Shown here piece by piece: positions 28,969-37,967 of a DNA stretch of 64,000 bases. Numbering within the stretch: the stretch's first letter is position 1; each line of letters starts with the position of its first letter. The stretch lies in the NCBI GenBank assembly GCA_036394995.1, contig DASWED010000054.1, forward strand, positions 5,642 through 69,641, read 5' to 3'. The DNA is from DASWED01 sp036394995. GTDB lineage: Bacteria > Actinomycetota > UBA4738 > JACQTL01. The position numbers were made by a program, and so were the translations under genes. The notes under the pieces were generated by a model. The model worked only from the letters and a program-made list of their open reading frames with translations, searched no databases and was not told where the DNA came from.

Positions 28969-31449
28969 ATGGCGAGCAGCAGGTACGACCCGAGCGAGAT
29001 CGAGCCGAGGTGGGTGGCCAGGTGGGCCGACGAGGGCCTGTACAAGGCCTCGGACGACGACGCCGACCCCCGGCCCCGGTTCTATGCGCTCGACATGTTC
29101 TCGTACCCGTCGGGCGACCTCCACATGGGCCACGCCGAAGCGTTCTCCGGCGGGGACACCATCGCCCGGTTCCGGGCCATGCAGGGCCACAACGTGCTGC
29201 ACCCCATCGGGTGGGACGCGTTCGGCCTCCCCGCGGAGAACGCGGCGATCAAGCGCGGCATCCACCCCAAGGAGTGGACCTACGCGAACATCGACCAGCA
29301 GCGGTCGTCGTTCAGCCGGATGGGGATGTCGTTCGACTGGAACCGGCAGCTCAACACGTGCGATCCGGAGTACTACCGGTGGACCCAGTGGCTGTTCCTG
29401 CAGCTGTTCGACCGCGGGCTGGCCTACCGGAAGCTGGCCCCGACCAACTGGTGCCCGCACGACCAGACCGTGTTGGCCAACGAGCAGGTCATCAACGGGC
29501 TGTGCGAGCGGTGTGACACCCCCGTGGTCCGCAAGGACCTCACACAGTGGTTCTTCCGGATCACCGATTTCGCCCAGCGGCTGCTCGACGACCTCGAGCC
29601 GCTGGAGGACACGTGGCCGGAGCGCGTGGTCACCATGCAGCGCAACTGGATCGGTCGGTCCGAGGGGGCCTCGATCGAATTCGAGATCGCCGAGACCGGC
29701 GACCGGCTGGAGGTGTTCACCACCCGGCCGGACACCCTGTGGGGCGTCACCTTCTTCGTGTTCGCGCTGGAGCACCCGCTGGTGACGAAGCTGGCGGCGG
29801 CCGGCGGGCCGGAGGTCGAGGCCGCCACCCGGGAGATGCTGGACCGCCTGCAGGCCACTCCGCTGACGAACCGGGAGCAGGCCGAGTCGCGGGAGGGCGT
29901 GGCGCTGGGGGCGCACGCAGTGAACCCGGTGACGGGGGAGCAGGTCCCCTGCTTCGTGGCGCCCTACGTGCTGATGGAGTACGGGACGGGCGCGGTCATG
30001 GGCGTCCCCGCGCACGACCAGCGCGACTTCGAGTTCGCCCGGGAGCACGACCTGCCGATCCGGGTGGTCATCCAGCCCGAGGAGGGTGCCACCCGGGACC
30101 CCGACCGGATGTCCGAGGCGCACGACCACGAGGGCGTGATGGTGAACTCGGGTCCGTTCAACGGCGTGCGCTCGCCGGAGAGCATCGGGCGGGTCATCGA
30201 GTGGCTGGAGGAGGAGGGGAAGGGCCGGGCCGCGATCACGTACCGGCTCCGGGACTGGCTGATCTCCCGCCAGCGGTACTGGGGGGCGCCGATCCCGGTG
30301 ATCCACTGCCCGTCGTGCGGCGAGGTCGGCGTCCCGGTCCAGGACCTGCCCGTCGTGCTTCCCGAGGACGTCGACTTCCAACCCGGGGGTGAGTCGCCAC
30401 TGGCCCGGGATCCGGAGTTCGTGAACGTGGTCTGTCCCCGGTGCGGCGGCGCCGCCCGGCGCGACACCGACACCATGGACACGTTCGTCGACTCCTCGTG
30501 GTACTTCCTGCGGTACTGCTCGCCGGGGCGGGACGACGTCGCGTTCGACCCCGCCGACGTGGCTCGGTGGATGCCGGTGGACCAGTACACGGGCGGGGTG
30601 GAGCACGCGATCCTGCACCTGCTGTACTCGCGGTTCGTCACGAAGGCGCTGCACGACCTGGGGCTGGTGGAGTTCGTCGAGCCGTTCTCCCGGATGATGA
30701 ACCAGGGCCAGGTCATCTTCGGCGGAGCCGCCATGAGCAAGAGCAAGGGCAACATCGTCCTGCCGATGCCGCTGGTGGAGCGGTGGGGGGCCGACACCAT
30801 GCGGCTGACCATGCTGTTCGCCGGGCCGTTCGAGGACGACATCGACTGGAAGCTCATCGCACCCGACGCCACCCGGCCTCCCGGGGTGTACGGGTGGCTG
30901 AACCGCACGTGGCGGGCCGTGACTGCGGCGGCCGGGGCGGGCGACGGCGGCGGACGACCGCAGCCCCAGGAGCTCACCCGGCTGGCCCACCGGACGGTCC
31001 AGGGCGTCACCGAGGACATGGACCGGTACCGGTTCAACACGGCGATCTCCAAGCTCATGGTCCTGACGAACGAGATCCGCCGGGCCATCGACGCCGGCGA
31101 GGAGACCCGGGACGCCGCCGAGGTGCTGGTGCTGATGCTGGCCCCGCTGGCCCCGTTCCTGGCCGAGGAGCTGTGGCGCGAGGTGCTGGGCAACGTCGGG
31201 AGCGTGCACGGGGCCCAGTGGCCGTCGTTCGACCCCGCGCTGGCCCGCGAGGACACGGTCACGATGGTGGTGATGGTGGACGGGAAGGTCCGCGACCGCG
31301 TGGAGGTCCCGTCCGACGCCGACGAGGTGGCGTGCCGGGAGGCCGCCCTCGCGAGCGAGCGGGTCCGCCAGGCCCTGGAGGGCCGAGAGGTGTCCCGAAC
31401 CATCGTTCGCCCCCCCAAGCTGGTCAGCCTGGTCACCGCGGCCGCGTAG
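28969..31449 (+). CDS. leuS: leucyl-tRNA synthetase
   Basis: An 826-residue class I synthetase that charges tRNA-Leu. The HIGH motif appears as LHMGHAEAF (about residues 51-59) and KMSKS as AMSKSKGN (about 588), with Ala in place of the first Lys. A full CP1 editing domain is present (VFTTRPDTLWGVTFFVFALE; YGTGAVMGVPAHDQRDFEFA), as are the zinc-type knuckles CPHDQTV/CERCDTP and CPSCGEVG/CPRCGG. The anticodon-binding region and the C-terminal domain (VMVDGKVRDRVEVPSDADE) complete a typical length. ATG 28969 follows AGGAG at close spacing. No T-box leader is visible in the 165-base divergent region. Confidence 0.95.
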   Translation: MASSRYDPSEIEPRWVARWADEGLYKASDDDADPRPRFYALDMFSYPSGDLHMGHAEAFSGGDTIARFRAMQGHNVLHPIGWDAFGLPAENAAIKRGIHPKEWTYANIDQQRSSFSRMGMSFDWNRQLNTCDPEYYRWTQWLFLQLFDRGLAYRKLAPTNWCPHDQTVLANEQVINGLCERCDTPVVRKDLTQWFFRITDFAQRLLDDLEPLEDTWPERVVTMQRNWIGRSEGASIEFEIAETGDRLEVFTTRPDTLWGVTFFVFALEHPLVTKLAAAGGPEVEAATREMLDRLQATPLTNREQAESREGVALGAHAVNPVTGEQVPCFVAPYVLMEYGTGAVMGVPAHDQRDFEFAREHDLPIRVVIQPEEGATRDPDRMSEAHDHEGVMVNSGPFNGVRSPESIGRVIEWLEEEGKGRAAITYRLRDWLISRQRYWGAPIPVIHCPSCGEVGVPVQDLPVVLPEDVDFQPGGESPLARDPEFVNVVCPRCGGAARRDTDTMDTFVDSSWYFLRYCSPGRDDVAFDPADVARWMPVDQYTGGVEHAILHLLYSRFVTKALHDLGLVEFVEPFSRMMNQGQVIFGGAAMSKSKGNIVLPMPLVERWGADTMRLTMLFAGPFEDDIDWKLIAPDATRPPGVYGWLNRTWRAVTAAAGAGDGGGRPQPQELTRLAHRTVQGVTEDMDRYRFNTAISKLMVLTNEIRRAIDAGEETRDAAEVLVLMLAPLAPFLAEELWREVLGNVGSVHGAQWPSFDPALAREDTVTMVVMVDGKVRDRVEVPSDADEVACREAALASERVRQALEGREVSRTIVRPPKLVSLVTAAA

Positions 31450-31491
31450 CCCCGTCGTCGTTCCCGGGACCCGCCCGGCCTCCGCCTGGGG

Positions 31492-31507
31492 TGTGATCGA
31501 GCTCACT
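31492..31507. promoter_or_regulatory. CRP-like (cAMP receptor protein) site upstream of comEA
   Basis: TGTGA-TCGAGC-TCACT matches the CRP consensus TGTGA-N6-TCACA at nine of ten arm bases. Its centre is 30-35 bases from a TAGGTT -10, about 40 bases from the likely start of transcription, the position of class II activator sites. Confidence 0.5.
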
Positions 31508-31528
31508 GCGCTCGCGGTTCCGGTGGGC

Positions 31529-31534
31529 TAGGTT
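31529..31534 (+). promoter_or_regulatory. candidate -10 of the comEA-comEC promoter
   Basis: TAGGTT lies 22 bases after the CRP-like site and 47 bases before ATG 31582. No good -35 is seen, as expected of an activator-dependent promoter. Confidence 0.4.
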
Positions 31535-31581
31535 CGTGGTCCCTTCCCCTCACGGTCCGGTCGTTCGATGGACTGGGGGAG

Positions 31582-32235
31582 ATGCAGGAACGGATCTCGG
31601 TTCGGGACCGCCTGGCGGCGCTGTCCCGGCGCGAGCTGGCGGTGCTCGCGGTCCTCGCGGTGGTGGTCGTGGCCGGGGCGGGACTGTGGTACGTGCGGTC
31701 GCTGCCCAGGCCCGTGGAGGTGGCGGCGCCGCGTGCTCCCCGCCCGCTTCCCCCGGCCGCGACCGATGGCGCTTCACCCGCCGCGTCCCCGACTCCCTCG
31801 GTGCTGTTCGTGCACGTGGCCGGCGAGGTGAGGCACCCCGGCGTGTACCGGTTCCGGCCGGGGCAGCGGGTGATCGACGCCGTGCAGGCCGCGGGCGGGC
31901 CCCGGAAGCGCGCCGACCTCGACGCGCTGAACCTGGCGGCGCTCCTGGTGGATTCCGAACAGATCCTGGTCCCTCGGCGGGGGGCGGGCGTGGTTCCGTT
32001 GCCTCCGGTGCCGGGGACCGGTTCGTCTCCCGGGTCCACCGGGGCGCTGGTGAACGTCAACACGGCGACCTCGGAGGAGCTCGAGGCCCTCCCGGGGATC
32101 GGCCCGGTCCTGGCCCGGCAGATCATCGACTACCGCACCGCGCACGGGCCGTTTCCCACCGTGGACGCCCTCGACGACGTCAGCGGGATCGGACCGACCA
32201 CGCTCGAGGAGCTCCGGCCGCTGGTGACGGTGTGA
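31582..32235 (+). CDS. comEA: competence protein ComEA
   Basis: A 217-residue DNA-uptake receptor. An N-terminal membrane helix (LAVLAVLAVVVVAGAGLWYV) is followed by a Pro/Ala-rich spacer, an SLBB domain (VHVAGEVRHPGVYRFRPGQR, about residues 75-135) and a C-terminal helix-hairpin-helix pair (VNVNTATSEELEALPGIGPV and DVSGIGPTTLEELRPLVTV). It would bind double-stranded DNA outside the membrane and pass it to ComEC. It is the first gene of a two-gene operon. A CRP-type site lies 75 bases upstream. The purine-rich GGGGGAG abuts ATG 31582, so the exact start is not certain. Confidence 0.9.
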   Translation: MQERISVRDRLAALSRRELAVLAVLAVVVVAGAGLWYVRSLPRPVEVAAPRAPRPLPPAATDGASPAASPTPSVLFVHVAGEVRHPGVYRFRPGQRVIDAVQAAGGPRKRADLDALNLAALLVDSEQILVPRRGAGVVPLPPVPGTGSSPGSTGALVNVNTATSEELEALPGIGPVLARQIIDYRTAHGPFPTVDALDDVSGIGPTTLEELRPLVTV

Positions 32236-32298
32236 GCCGGCGAAGGGTGAGGGGGCGCCGGACGTGACCGCGTGGGCCGAGCCGGGGGAGCACGTGCC

Positions 32299-34734
32299 GT
32301 GACGGCCTGGCTCGTGCCGGTCCTGGCGTCGGCGTTCTGGGTCGGGATCGTGGCCTGGCCGGTGGCCCGGTCGCTCGGTCCGCCGTGGCCGCTGCTCGCG
32401 GCGGGCCTCCTGGCCCTGGGGTGGGCCGCGCAGGCCGCGCCGGGGCGCGTGGAGGAGTCCGCGCTCATCCGGGCGGGCGCGGTTCCGCAGGGCGTTCCCG
32501 CCCCTGTCGGGGCCTTGGGCGAGTCGCGGCCCGGGGTGGCCCGGGCCCCCCCGGGCGCGATCGCGTTCGCGGCGGCCATCGCCTTCGTCCTGCTCGGCGC
32601 GGGGTGGGCGGGGCTGCACGAGCTGCGGGTCCATGGCGCGGCCCTGGCCGCCGTCACGCCCCGCGAGGTGACCGTGTGGGGCTCGCTGGACACCGATCCC
32701 GGGCGCTCCGGGCGCGGGTGGACGGCCGTGCTCGGCGTGGGGCGGGTTCGCGTCGTCCTGGAGCAGGAACGGGTCGAGGACCTCTCCACCTCCGAGACCG
32801 TGTGGCTCGAGGGGTACGGGCCGCCGCCCGGGGCCCGGCGCGGGGACCGCGTGGAGGTGTCCGGACCGGCCGAGCCACCCGAGGACGGGCCGTTCGCCGG
32901 CTACCTCGAGCGCCGGGGCATCGCCGTGGTGCTCCGGAGTCGGGAGCTCGTCCGGCTGGGGCCGTCGGCGAACCCGCTGGTCCGCGCGGCCCAGGGCGTC
33001 CGGGCGGCGCTCCTCGGGCGCATGGAGACGATGTTCCCGGCGCGCCAGGCCGGGTTGCTGATGGGCCTCGCCCTGGGCGACACATCCCGCCTCGACCCCG
33101 GGGACGAGGAGCACTTCCGGGCCACGGGGCTCGGGCACCTCCTCGCCGTGTCGGGGGAGAACGTGGCCATGGTCCTGGCTCCGGTGCTCGGGTTGGCGCT
33201 GCTCCTCCGGCTGTCGGCGCGGGGCCGGTTCGTACTGGGCCTGGCCACGGTGGCGTTCTTCGTGGTGCTCACCGGCGCCGAGCCGTCGGTGCTCCGGGCG
33301 GGGGTGATGGCCGCGTTCGCGCTGGCCGGCATGGTGCTGGGCCGGCCCCGGACCACCGCGACCCTGCTCGGCGCCGCCGTCCTGGCCCTTCTCGTGGCGA
33401 ACCCGACGCTGGTGTGGTCGGTGGGGTTCCAGCTCTCGGTGGCCGCCACCGTGGGCATGGTGGCGCTTGCCGCGCCCATCGCCGCCCGCCTGGGGTGGCT
33501 CCCCAAGCCGGTGGCCCTGGCCGCCGCGACCACGATGTCGGCGCAGCTGGGGGTGTCGCCGCTCCTCCTCGCGTACTTCCACCAGGTCCCGGCGGTGACG
33601 ATCGTGGCGAACCTCCTAGCGTTCCCGGCGGTGTCCCCGGCGCTGCTGCTCGGCCTCGCGGCGAGCGCGATGGTCGGCCCCGCGGAGCCGCTGGCCCGGC
33701 CGGTGGCCCGACTGGCCGGGGTGTTCGTCTCCTATCTCCAGGCCCTCGCCGACCGGCTGGCCGTGGCGCCCCTTCCGTCGATCACGTCGCCCGGGGGAGT
33801 GGTGCCGGTCGTGGCGGGGTTCGCCCTGTTCGCCGCGCTCACCTGGTGGATGCGCCGAGGGAGCCGCCTGCCGCGGCCGGCGGTGATGGCGCTCGCCGCG
33901 CTCCTGCCGCTGTTCGTGTGGTCCTCGGCCATCCGGGCCGGACCCCCGGCGGGTCTCCAGGTCCGGTTCCTCGACGTGGGCCAGGGCGACGCGGCGCTCG
34001 TCACCACCCCCGAGGGGGGAACGGTGCTGGTTGACGGCGGCCCGGATCCCGAGCAGGTCGCGACCGACCTGGCGGCGTTGGGCGTGAGGCGCCTCGACGT
34101 CGTGGTGGCCACCCACCCACACCTCGACCACTTCACCGGCCTGCCGGCGGTGCTGGCCCGCTTTCCCACAAGCCTGGTCCTGGACTCCGGGTGCCGGCCG
34201 CCGGAGGGCCGCTCGCTGCCGTACCGGGCGTTCCTCACCTCGGTCCGCTCCGAGGGGGTACCCGAGCGCCGCCCGGTCCGGGGCGACCGGTTCTTCGTGG
34301 GCCGCCTGCGGATCGACGTGCTGAGCCCCGACCGGTGCTGGGAGGGGACGAACTCGGACGCGAACAACGACTCCCTGGTCCTGCTGCTGTGCTACGGGGA
34401 GGACCGGGTCCTGTTCGCGAACGAGCCGGAGGCCTCCGCCCAGCAGGTGCTGCTCGACGACCACCAGCCGATCATGGCGGAGGTCCTCAACGTCCCCCAC
34501 CACGGCGCCGGCACCTCCATCGCACCCTTCCTCGACGCCGTGCAGGAGACCGTCGCGGTCGTCAGCGTCGGCCCGAACGACTACGGCCACCCGGTCCCCT
34601 GGGTCCTCGACGAGCTCCGCCGAACGGGAGCCCGGGTCTTCCGCACCGACCGCTCCGGCGACGTCACGGTGACCTTCGCCGACCCCGGCCTGGTGGTCCG
34701 CACCGCCCACGGCCGGACCTTCGAGTTCAGGTAA
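32299..34734 (+). CDS. comEC: DNA internalization channel ComEC/Rec2
   Basis: An 811-residue polytopic protein. An N-terminal OB-like extracellular domain (AVTPREVTVWGSLDTDPGRS) sits between membrane helices. The competence domain (about residues 250-490) carries many helices and GLALGDTSRLDPGDEEHFRA...GLGHLLAVSGENVAMVL. The C-terminal metallo-beta-lactamase domain (about 550-805) has FLDVGQGDAALVTTPEGG, THPHLDHFTGLP, NNDSLVLLLCYG, and VPHHGA. All usual modules are present, so the channel is likely functional and brings single-stranded DNA into the cell. GTG 32299 follows GGGGGAG by eight bases. The stop overlaps the convergent globin gene by eight bases; holA, normally next, is 15 kb away. 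Confidence 0.9.
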   Translation: MTAWLVPVLASAFWVGIVAWPVARSLGPPWPLLAAGLLALGWAAQAAPGRVEESALIRAGAVPQGVPAPVGALGESRPGVARAPPGAIAFAAAIAFVLLGAGWAGLHELRVHGAALAAVTPREVTVWGSLDTDPGRSGRGWTAVLGVGRVRVVLEQERVEDLSTSETVWLEGYGPPPGARRGDRVEVSGPAEPPEDGPFAGYLERRGIAVVLRSRELVRLGPSANPLVRAAQGVRAALLGRMETMFPARQAGLLMGLALGDTSRLDPGDEEHFRATGLGHLLAVSGENVAMVLAPVLGLALLLRLSARGRFVLGLATVAFFVVLTGAEPSVLRAGVMAAFALAGMVLGRPRTTATLLGAAVLALLVANPTLVWSVGFQLSVAATVGMVALAAPIAARLGWLPKPVALAAATTMSAQLGVSPLLLAYFHQVPAVTIVANLLAFPAVSPALLLGLAASAMVGPAEPLARPVARLAGVFVSYLQALADRLAVAPLPSITSPGGVVPVVAGFALFAALTWWMRRGSRLPRPAVMALAALLPLFVWSSAIRAGPPAGLQVRFLDVGQGDAALVTTPEGGTVLVDGGPDPEQVATDLAALGVRRLDVVVATHPHLDHFTGLPAVLARFPTSLVLDSGCRPPEGRSLPYRAFLTSVRSEGVPERRPVRGDRFFVGRLRIDVLSPDRCWEGTNSDANNDSLVLLLCYGEDRVLFANEPEASAQQVLLDDHQPIMAEVLNVPHHGAGTSIAPFLDAVQETVAVVSVGPNDYGHPVPWVLDELRRTGARVFRTDRSGDVTVTFADPGLVVRTAHGRTFEFR

Positions 34735-35251
34735 CGGTGGACCCGTCTCCGTCCCGATCGCGGACCGCGGCCGGGGAGGACGCGGACTCGAGGCCGTTCC
34801 AGCCCCAGTGGGGCACCGGCAGGCCGGCCGCCACCCGGGCTTCCGGCGACGAGTAGGAGAGGACCTCGGCGACCGCCCACTCCATGTAGGCGCGGAGGCC
34901 GGCGCGGAGGTCGAGGTCGTCCGGGAGGCCGGCGTCGTCGGCCGCCTGCACGAAGCAGGCGACGAACCGGGCCCCGAGGTCCTCGCCGGCTCCCTGGCGG
35001 GCGTGGATCTCGAGCATCGCCGAATGACCGCCGAACGACTCCGAGTAGCGAGTGGGACCCCCGAACACCTCCGCCCAGTAGTCGGCCAGCCGCTCGACGT
35101 GCTGGGGATTGCCGAGGTGGGAGAAGGGGTGGTTGAGCTCCGGGTCCTCGAGGCAGCGCCGGTGGTGTGCGGCGGCGAGCGCCAGGAAGGCCGGCTCGCC
35201 GCCGGCGAACTCGAACATCGAGTGTCGCGCCACGGTCAGAGTTTCGCGCAT
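34727..35251 (-). CDS. globin-like protein (truncated hemoglobin group)
   Basis: A 174-residue heme-protein candidate. SMFEFAGGEPAFLALAAAHH, then DPELNHPFSHLGNPQHVERL and YWAEVFGGPTRY follow the A-B-C-E helix order of truncated hemoglobins. FGGHSAMLEIHARQG contains the likely distal and proximal His region, and RFVACFVQAADDAGLPDDLD and LRAYMEWAVAEV end the globin core. A Ser/Ala/Asp-rich tail of about 30 residues follows. Possible roles are O2 or NO handling. ATG 35251 is chosen because the globin core begins ten residues later; GTG or TTG codons further up are possible. Its 3' end overlaps comEC tail to tail. Confidence 0.75.
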   Translation of the reverse strand: MRETLTVARHSMFEFAGGEPAFLALAAAHHRRCLEDPELNHPFSHLGNPQHVERLADYWAEVFGGPTRYSESFGGHSAMLEIHARQGAGEDLGARFVACFVQAADDAGLPDDLDLRAGLRAYMEWAVAEVLSYSSPEARVAAGLPVPHWGWNGLESASSPAAVRDRDGDGSTVT

Positions 35252-35294
35252 CCCCGCCGCACATTTCCAACCGCTCACACGCAACGCGAGGAGA

Positions 35295-35879
35295 TCAGGT
35301 TCGAGCGATCACCGAGAGCCACGCGGGGATGCCGTTCGGCGTGAAGGTCACGTCCATCGTCGTCCCCTCGATGGACCGAACGTCCCATCCATCCTCGAAG
35401 CTGCTCCGGATCTCGGCCTGGCTCACCCGCCTCGGGCCGAACTCGCCGGGGACCCGGTCACTGAAGCAGAGCATCAGGTACATGCCGCCGGGGCTCACGG
35501 CGTCTCGCAGGCCGTCCACGTACCTCGTTCGATCGTCGTCGTCGAACACGTGGAACAGCCCGGAGTCGAGGACGGTGTCGAACCGCGGGCCGAGAGCGGG
35601 AAGATCGAGCGCATCCCAGACCAGGAACCGGGCGTCGAGGTCGCGGCCCTCGGCCTTGCGCCGGGCGAGTTCGATCGCGGTTCGTGACGCGTCGATCCCG
35701 GTGGCCTCGAGCCCCAGCTCCGCGGCCATGAGGGCGTGCTCGCCGGTGCCGCATCCCGCATCCAGGACGCTGCCCCGCACCGCTCCGGACTCCGCGAGCC
35801 GGAGGAACGCGGGTTGGGGGCGCCCGATGTCCCAGGGAGGCGTCCCCGAGTAGGCGGCGTCGAAGTTCACTCCAGGCAT
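35295..35879 (-). CDS. class I SAM-dependent methyltransferase (thiol/small-molecule type)
   Basis: A 194-residue methyltransferase. It begins NFDAAYSGTPPWDIGRPQPA, a start shared with thiopurine/tellurite-resistance (TehB/Tpmt-like) enzymes. Motif I is VLDAGCGTGEHALMAAELG; motif II is ATGIDASRTAIELARRK; FDTVLDSGLFHVFDDDDRTR is the DxxLF-type segment of that group, and SPGGMYLMLCFSD follows. Such enzymes methylate S, Se or Te compounds or small phenols. It is divergent from the next methyltransferase gene (83 bases) and 43 bases from the globin gene on the same strand. The start is ATG 35879. Confidence 0.85.
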   Translation of the reverse strand: MPGVNFDAAYSGTPPWDIGRPQPAFLRLAESGAVRGSVLDAGCGTGEHALMAAELGLEATGIDASRTAIELARRKAEGRDLDARFLVWDALDLPALGPRFDTVLDSGLFHVFDDDDRTRYVDGLRDAVSPGGMYLMLCFSDRVPGEFGPRRVSQAEIRSSFEDGWDVRSIEGTTMDVTFTPNGIPAWLSVIART

Positions 35880-35948
35880 GGTCCGTCGAGTCTCTCAGGT
35901 GCGCGGAGCGGACCGGGCCGAGGCTGCGACGAGGTGAATGCGGATCCC

Positions 35949-35954
35949 TACCAT
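35949..35954 (+). promoter_or_regulatory. -10 element of a probable leaderless promoter
   Basis: TACCAT lies eight bases before GTG 35963, with no Shine-Dalgarno sequence, the same layout as before holA and lepA. Confidence 0.45.
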
Positions 35955-35962
35955 GCGAGGTC

Positions 35963-36742
35963 GTGGGAACCGGGTTCAGCTTCGAGGACGTCGACGCCCG
36001 GGACTACGACGCCCTCCGGCCGGGCTACGCGCCTGAGGCCGTGGCCTGGGTGGCGGAGCGAGGTGGCCTCGGCGAGGGCTCGCTCGTCGTCGATCTCGCG
36101 GCGGGCACGGGACAGCTGTCGAGACGTTTCGCCCCGCTGGGTGTCGAGCTCGTCGCGGTGGAGCCGGCGCGGAACATGCGCGCGACGATCGGGGAGCAGC
36201 TGCCGGCGGTGCGCGTCCTCGCCGGGTCGGCGGAGGCGATCCCGCTCGACGACGGTGGGGCCGATGCCGTCGTCATCGGCAACGCGTTCCATCACTTCGA
36301 CGCGGATCGGGCGTTCGGCGAGATCCGGCGTGTGCTGCGCCCGGACGGCACCCTCGCGCTGTTCTGGGCCCGGTCGGCCGACGACCGGCCGGCCCGATAT
36401 CCGGGGCTTCGGGAGGTCGAGGAAGCCGTGGAGGAGGTTCCCGCGGCCACGACGCTCGTGACCGCGTACCGGAGCTGGACGGAAACGCCGACCAGGGTCC
36501 GGGGCTTCACGGCGTTCGAGCGGCGGGAGTTCCCGACCGCCCACGTGGTCCCCTCGGCGCGGCTCGCCGACCTGTACGCCACCTCGAGCGACGTCGCTTC
36601 GCTGCCCTCCGGGATTCGCGCGGAGCTGCTCGGGCGCATCCGGGAGATCAGCCGGGACCTCCCCGAGGTCCTCGAGCTCCCCGCCCGCAGCGTCGTGGAC
36701 CTGTGCTTCCGGGAATCGACGCCGGCCCTGACTCGGCCGTGA
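35963..36742 (+). CDS. class I SAM-dependent methyltransferase (UbiE-like)
   Basis: A 259-residue type 11 methyltransferase. SFEDVDARDYDALRPGYAPE opens the domain as in many actinobacterial enzymes (AxxYDxxRPxYP). Motif I is LVVDLAAGTGQLSRRFAPLG, motif II is LVAVEPARNMR, then AIPLDDGGADAVVIGNAFHH and EIRRVLRPDGTLALFWARSA. The C-terminal part has FTAFERREFPTAHVVPSARL and ends RSVVDLCFRESTPAL. The substrate is unknown. It is apparently leaderless (TACCAT at 35949). It ends 46 bases from the stop of the convergent acyl-CoA dehydrogenase. Confidence 0.85.
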   Translation: MGTGFSFEDVDARDYDALRPGYAPEAVAWVAERGGLGEGSLVVDLAAGTGQLSRRFAPLGVELVAVEPARNMRATIGEQLPAVRVLAGSAEAIPLDDGGADAVVIGNAFHHFDADRAFGEIRRVLRPDGTLALFWARSADDRPARYPGLREVEEAVEEVPAATTLVTAYRSWTETPTRVRGFTAFERREFPTAHVVPSARLADLYATSSDVASLPSGIRAELLGRIREISRDLPEVLELPARSVVDLCFRESTPALTRP

Positions 36743-36787
36743 GAGCCGATGAGCTCACTCAGGGAGCTCCCCACGTTTGCCTGCGGA

Positions 36788-37957
36788 TCACGCGAAGGCG
36801 CTGAGCCCGGTGATGGCCCGGCCCACGATCAGGGTGTTCATCTCCCGCGTCCCCTCGTAGGAGTAGATGGCCTCGGCGTCGGCCACGAAACGGCCGACGT
36901 GGTGTTCGAGCAGGATGCCGTTGCCGCCCAGCAGCTCACGCGCGTAGCCGACCGTCTCCCGCATGCGCACGGTACAGAAGGCCTTCGCCAGCGACGCGTG
37001 CTCGTCCCCGGCCAGTCCCGCGGCCTGGAGCTGGGAGAGACGAGCGCAGAGGGCGGCCGACGCCGTGATGTTCCCCAGCATGCGCACCAGCAGGTCCTGC
37101 ACCAGCTGGAACCCTCCGATCGGCCGGCCGAACTGCTCGCGCTCGAGGGCGTAGGCGAGGGCGTGCTCGTAGGCCCCGCGGGCGCATCCGACGGCCATCC
37201 ACGCGACGCCGGCCCGGGTCAGCCGCAGTACCTCCGCGGTCGCCCGGAACGAGGTGGCGTGTTCCAGGCGGTTCGCCTCGGGGACCCGGACGCCGTCGAG
37301 CGTGATCAGGGCGTTCTGGACCACCCGGAGCGCGATCTTGTCCTCGAGGTTCTCGGTGGTGAACCCCGGCGTCCCGGCCTCGACCACGAAGCCCTTGACC
37401 TGGTCGTCCTCGACGTCCCTGGCCCACACCACGCAGAGGTCGGCGAAGCTGGCGTTGCCGATCCACTTCTTGCGCCCGTCGAGCACCCAGGTGTCGCCGT
37501 GGCGCCGGGCGGTGGTCGTCAGGCCACGCGCGGCGCCGGAGCCGACCTCTGGCTCCGTCAGGGCGAACGCGCCGATCTTCGCCAGCGTGGCCATGTCGGG
37601 AAGCCACCGCCACTTCTGTTCCTCCGAGCCGCACAGGAAGATCGAGCCCATCGCCAGGCCGCTGTGGACGCCGTGGAACGTGGCGATCGAGGGGTCGGTG
37701 CGCGCGAGCTCCATCGAGACCATCCCGTCCAGCAGGGGGCTCTTGCCCGCACAGCCGTACCCCTCGTACGGCAGCCCGGTGATCCCGAGCTCCCTCAGGC
37801 CCGGGAGGATCTCGAACGGGAACTGGGCCCGGGTCCAGTACCGGTTGATGATCGGCTGGACCTCCTTCTCCATGAACGCGCGGATGTCGTGGAGCAGGTC
37901 GCGGTCCTCGTCGTCGAGCAGCAGCTCCAGTGCGTAGAAGTCGGCATCAGTGTCCAT
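36788..37957 (-). CDS. acyl-CoA dehydrogenase, glutaryl-CoA dehydrogenase-like
   Basis: A 389-residue flavoprotein that makes a trans-2-enoyl-CoA. N-terminal helices (EDRDLLHDIRAFMEKEVQPI) and the FAD-binding IGAFALTEPEVGSGAARGLT and WVLDGRKKWIGNASFADLCV motifs are in place. The middle barrel ends with RVPEANRLEHATSFRATAEV, and the C-terminal helical domain has REQFGRPIGGFQLVQDLLVR. The catalytic Glu sits in AIYSYEGTREMNTLIVGRAI, and the tail ITGLSAFA is typical of the glutaryl-CoA dehydrogenase subgroup. It is last in the fadD-phaC-phaZ operon, ten bases after phaZ. It may supply enoyl-CoA for PHA precursors or recycle released acyl chains. Confidence 0.88.
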   Translation of the reverse strand: MDTDADFYALELLLDDEDRDLLHDIRAFMEKEVQPIINRYWTRAQFPFEILPGLRELGITGLPYEGYGCAGKSPLLDGMVSMELARTDPSIATFHGVHSGLAMGSIFLCGSEEQKWRWLPDMATLAKIGAFALTEPEVGSGAARGLTTTARRHGDTWVLDGRKKWIGNASFADLCVVWARDVEDDQVKGFVVEAGTPGFTTENLEDKIALRVVQNALITLDGVRVPEANRLEHATSFRATAEVLRLTRAGVAWMAVGCARGAYEHALAYALEREQFGRPIGGFQLVQDLLVRMLGNITASAALCARLSQLQAAGLAGDEHASLAKAFCTVRMRETVGYARELLGGNGILLEHHVGRFVADAEAIYSYEGTREMNTLIVGRAITGLSAFA

Positions 37958-37967
37958 GGCAGCCTCC

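Noticed and set aside
28804..31506. Minus-strand open frame extending the Na/Pi-type gene across leuS
   Set aside because: The extension is antisense to a fully conserved leuS. The transporter starts sensibly at 28803.
36749..36785. Terminator between the convergent methyltransferase and acyl-CoA dehydrogenase genes
   Set aside because: GAGCTC occurs twice near 36750 and 36763, but it is a short direct repeat without a stable stem or T-run.
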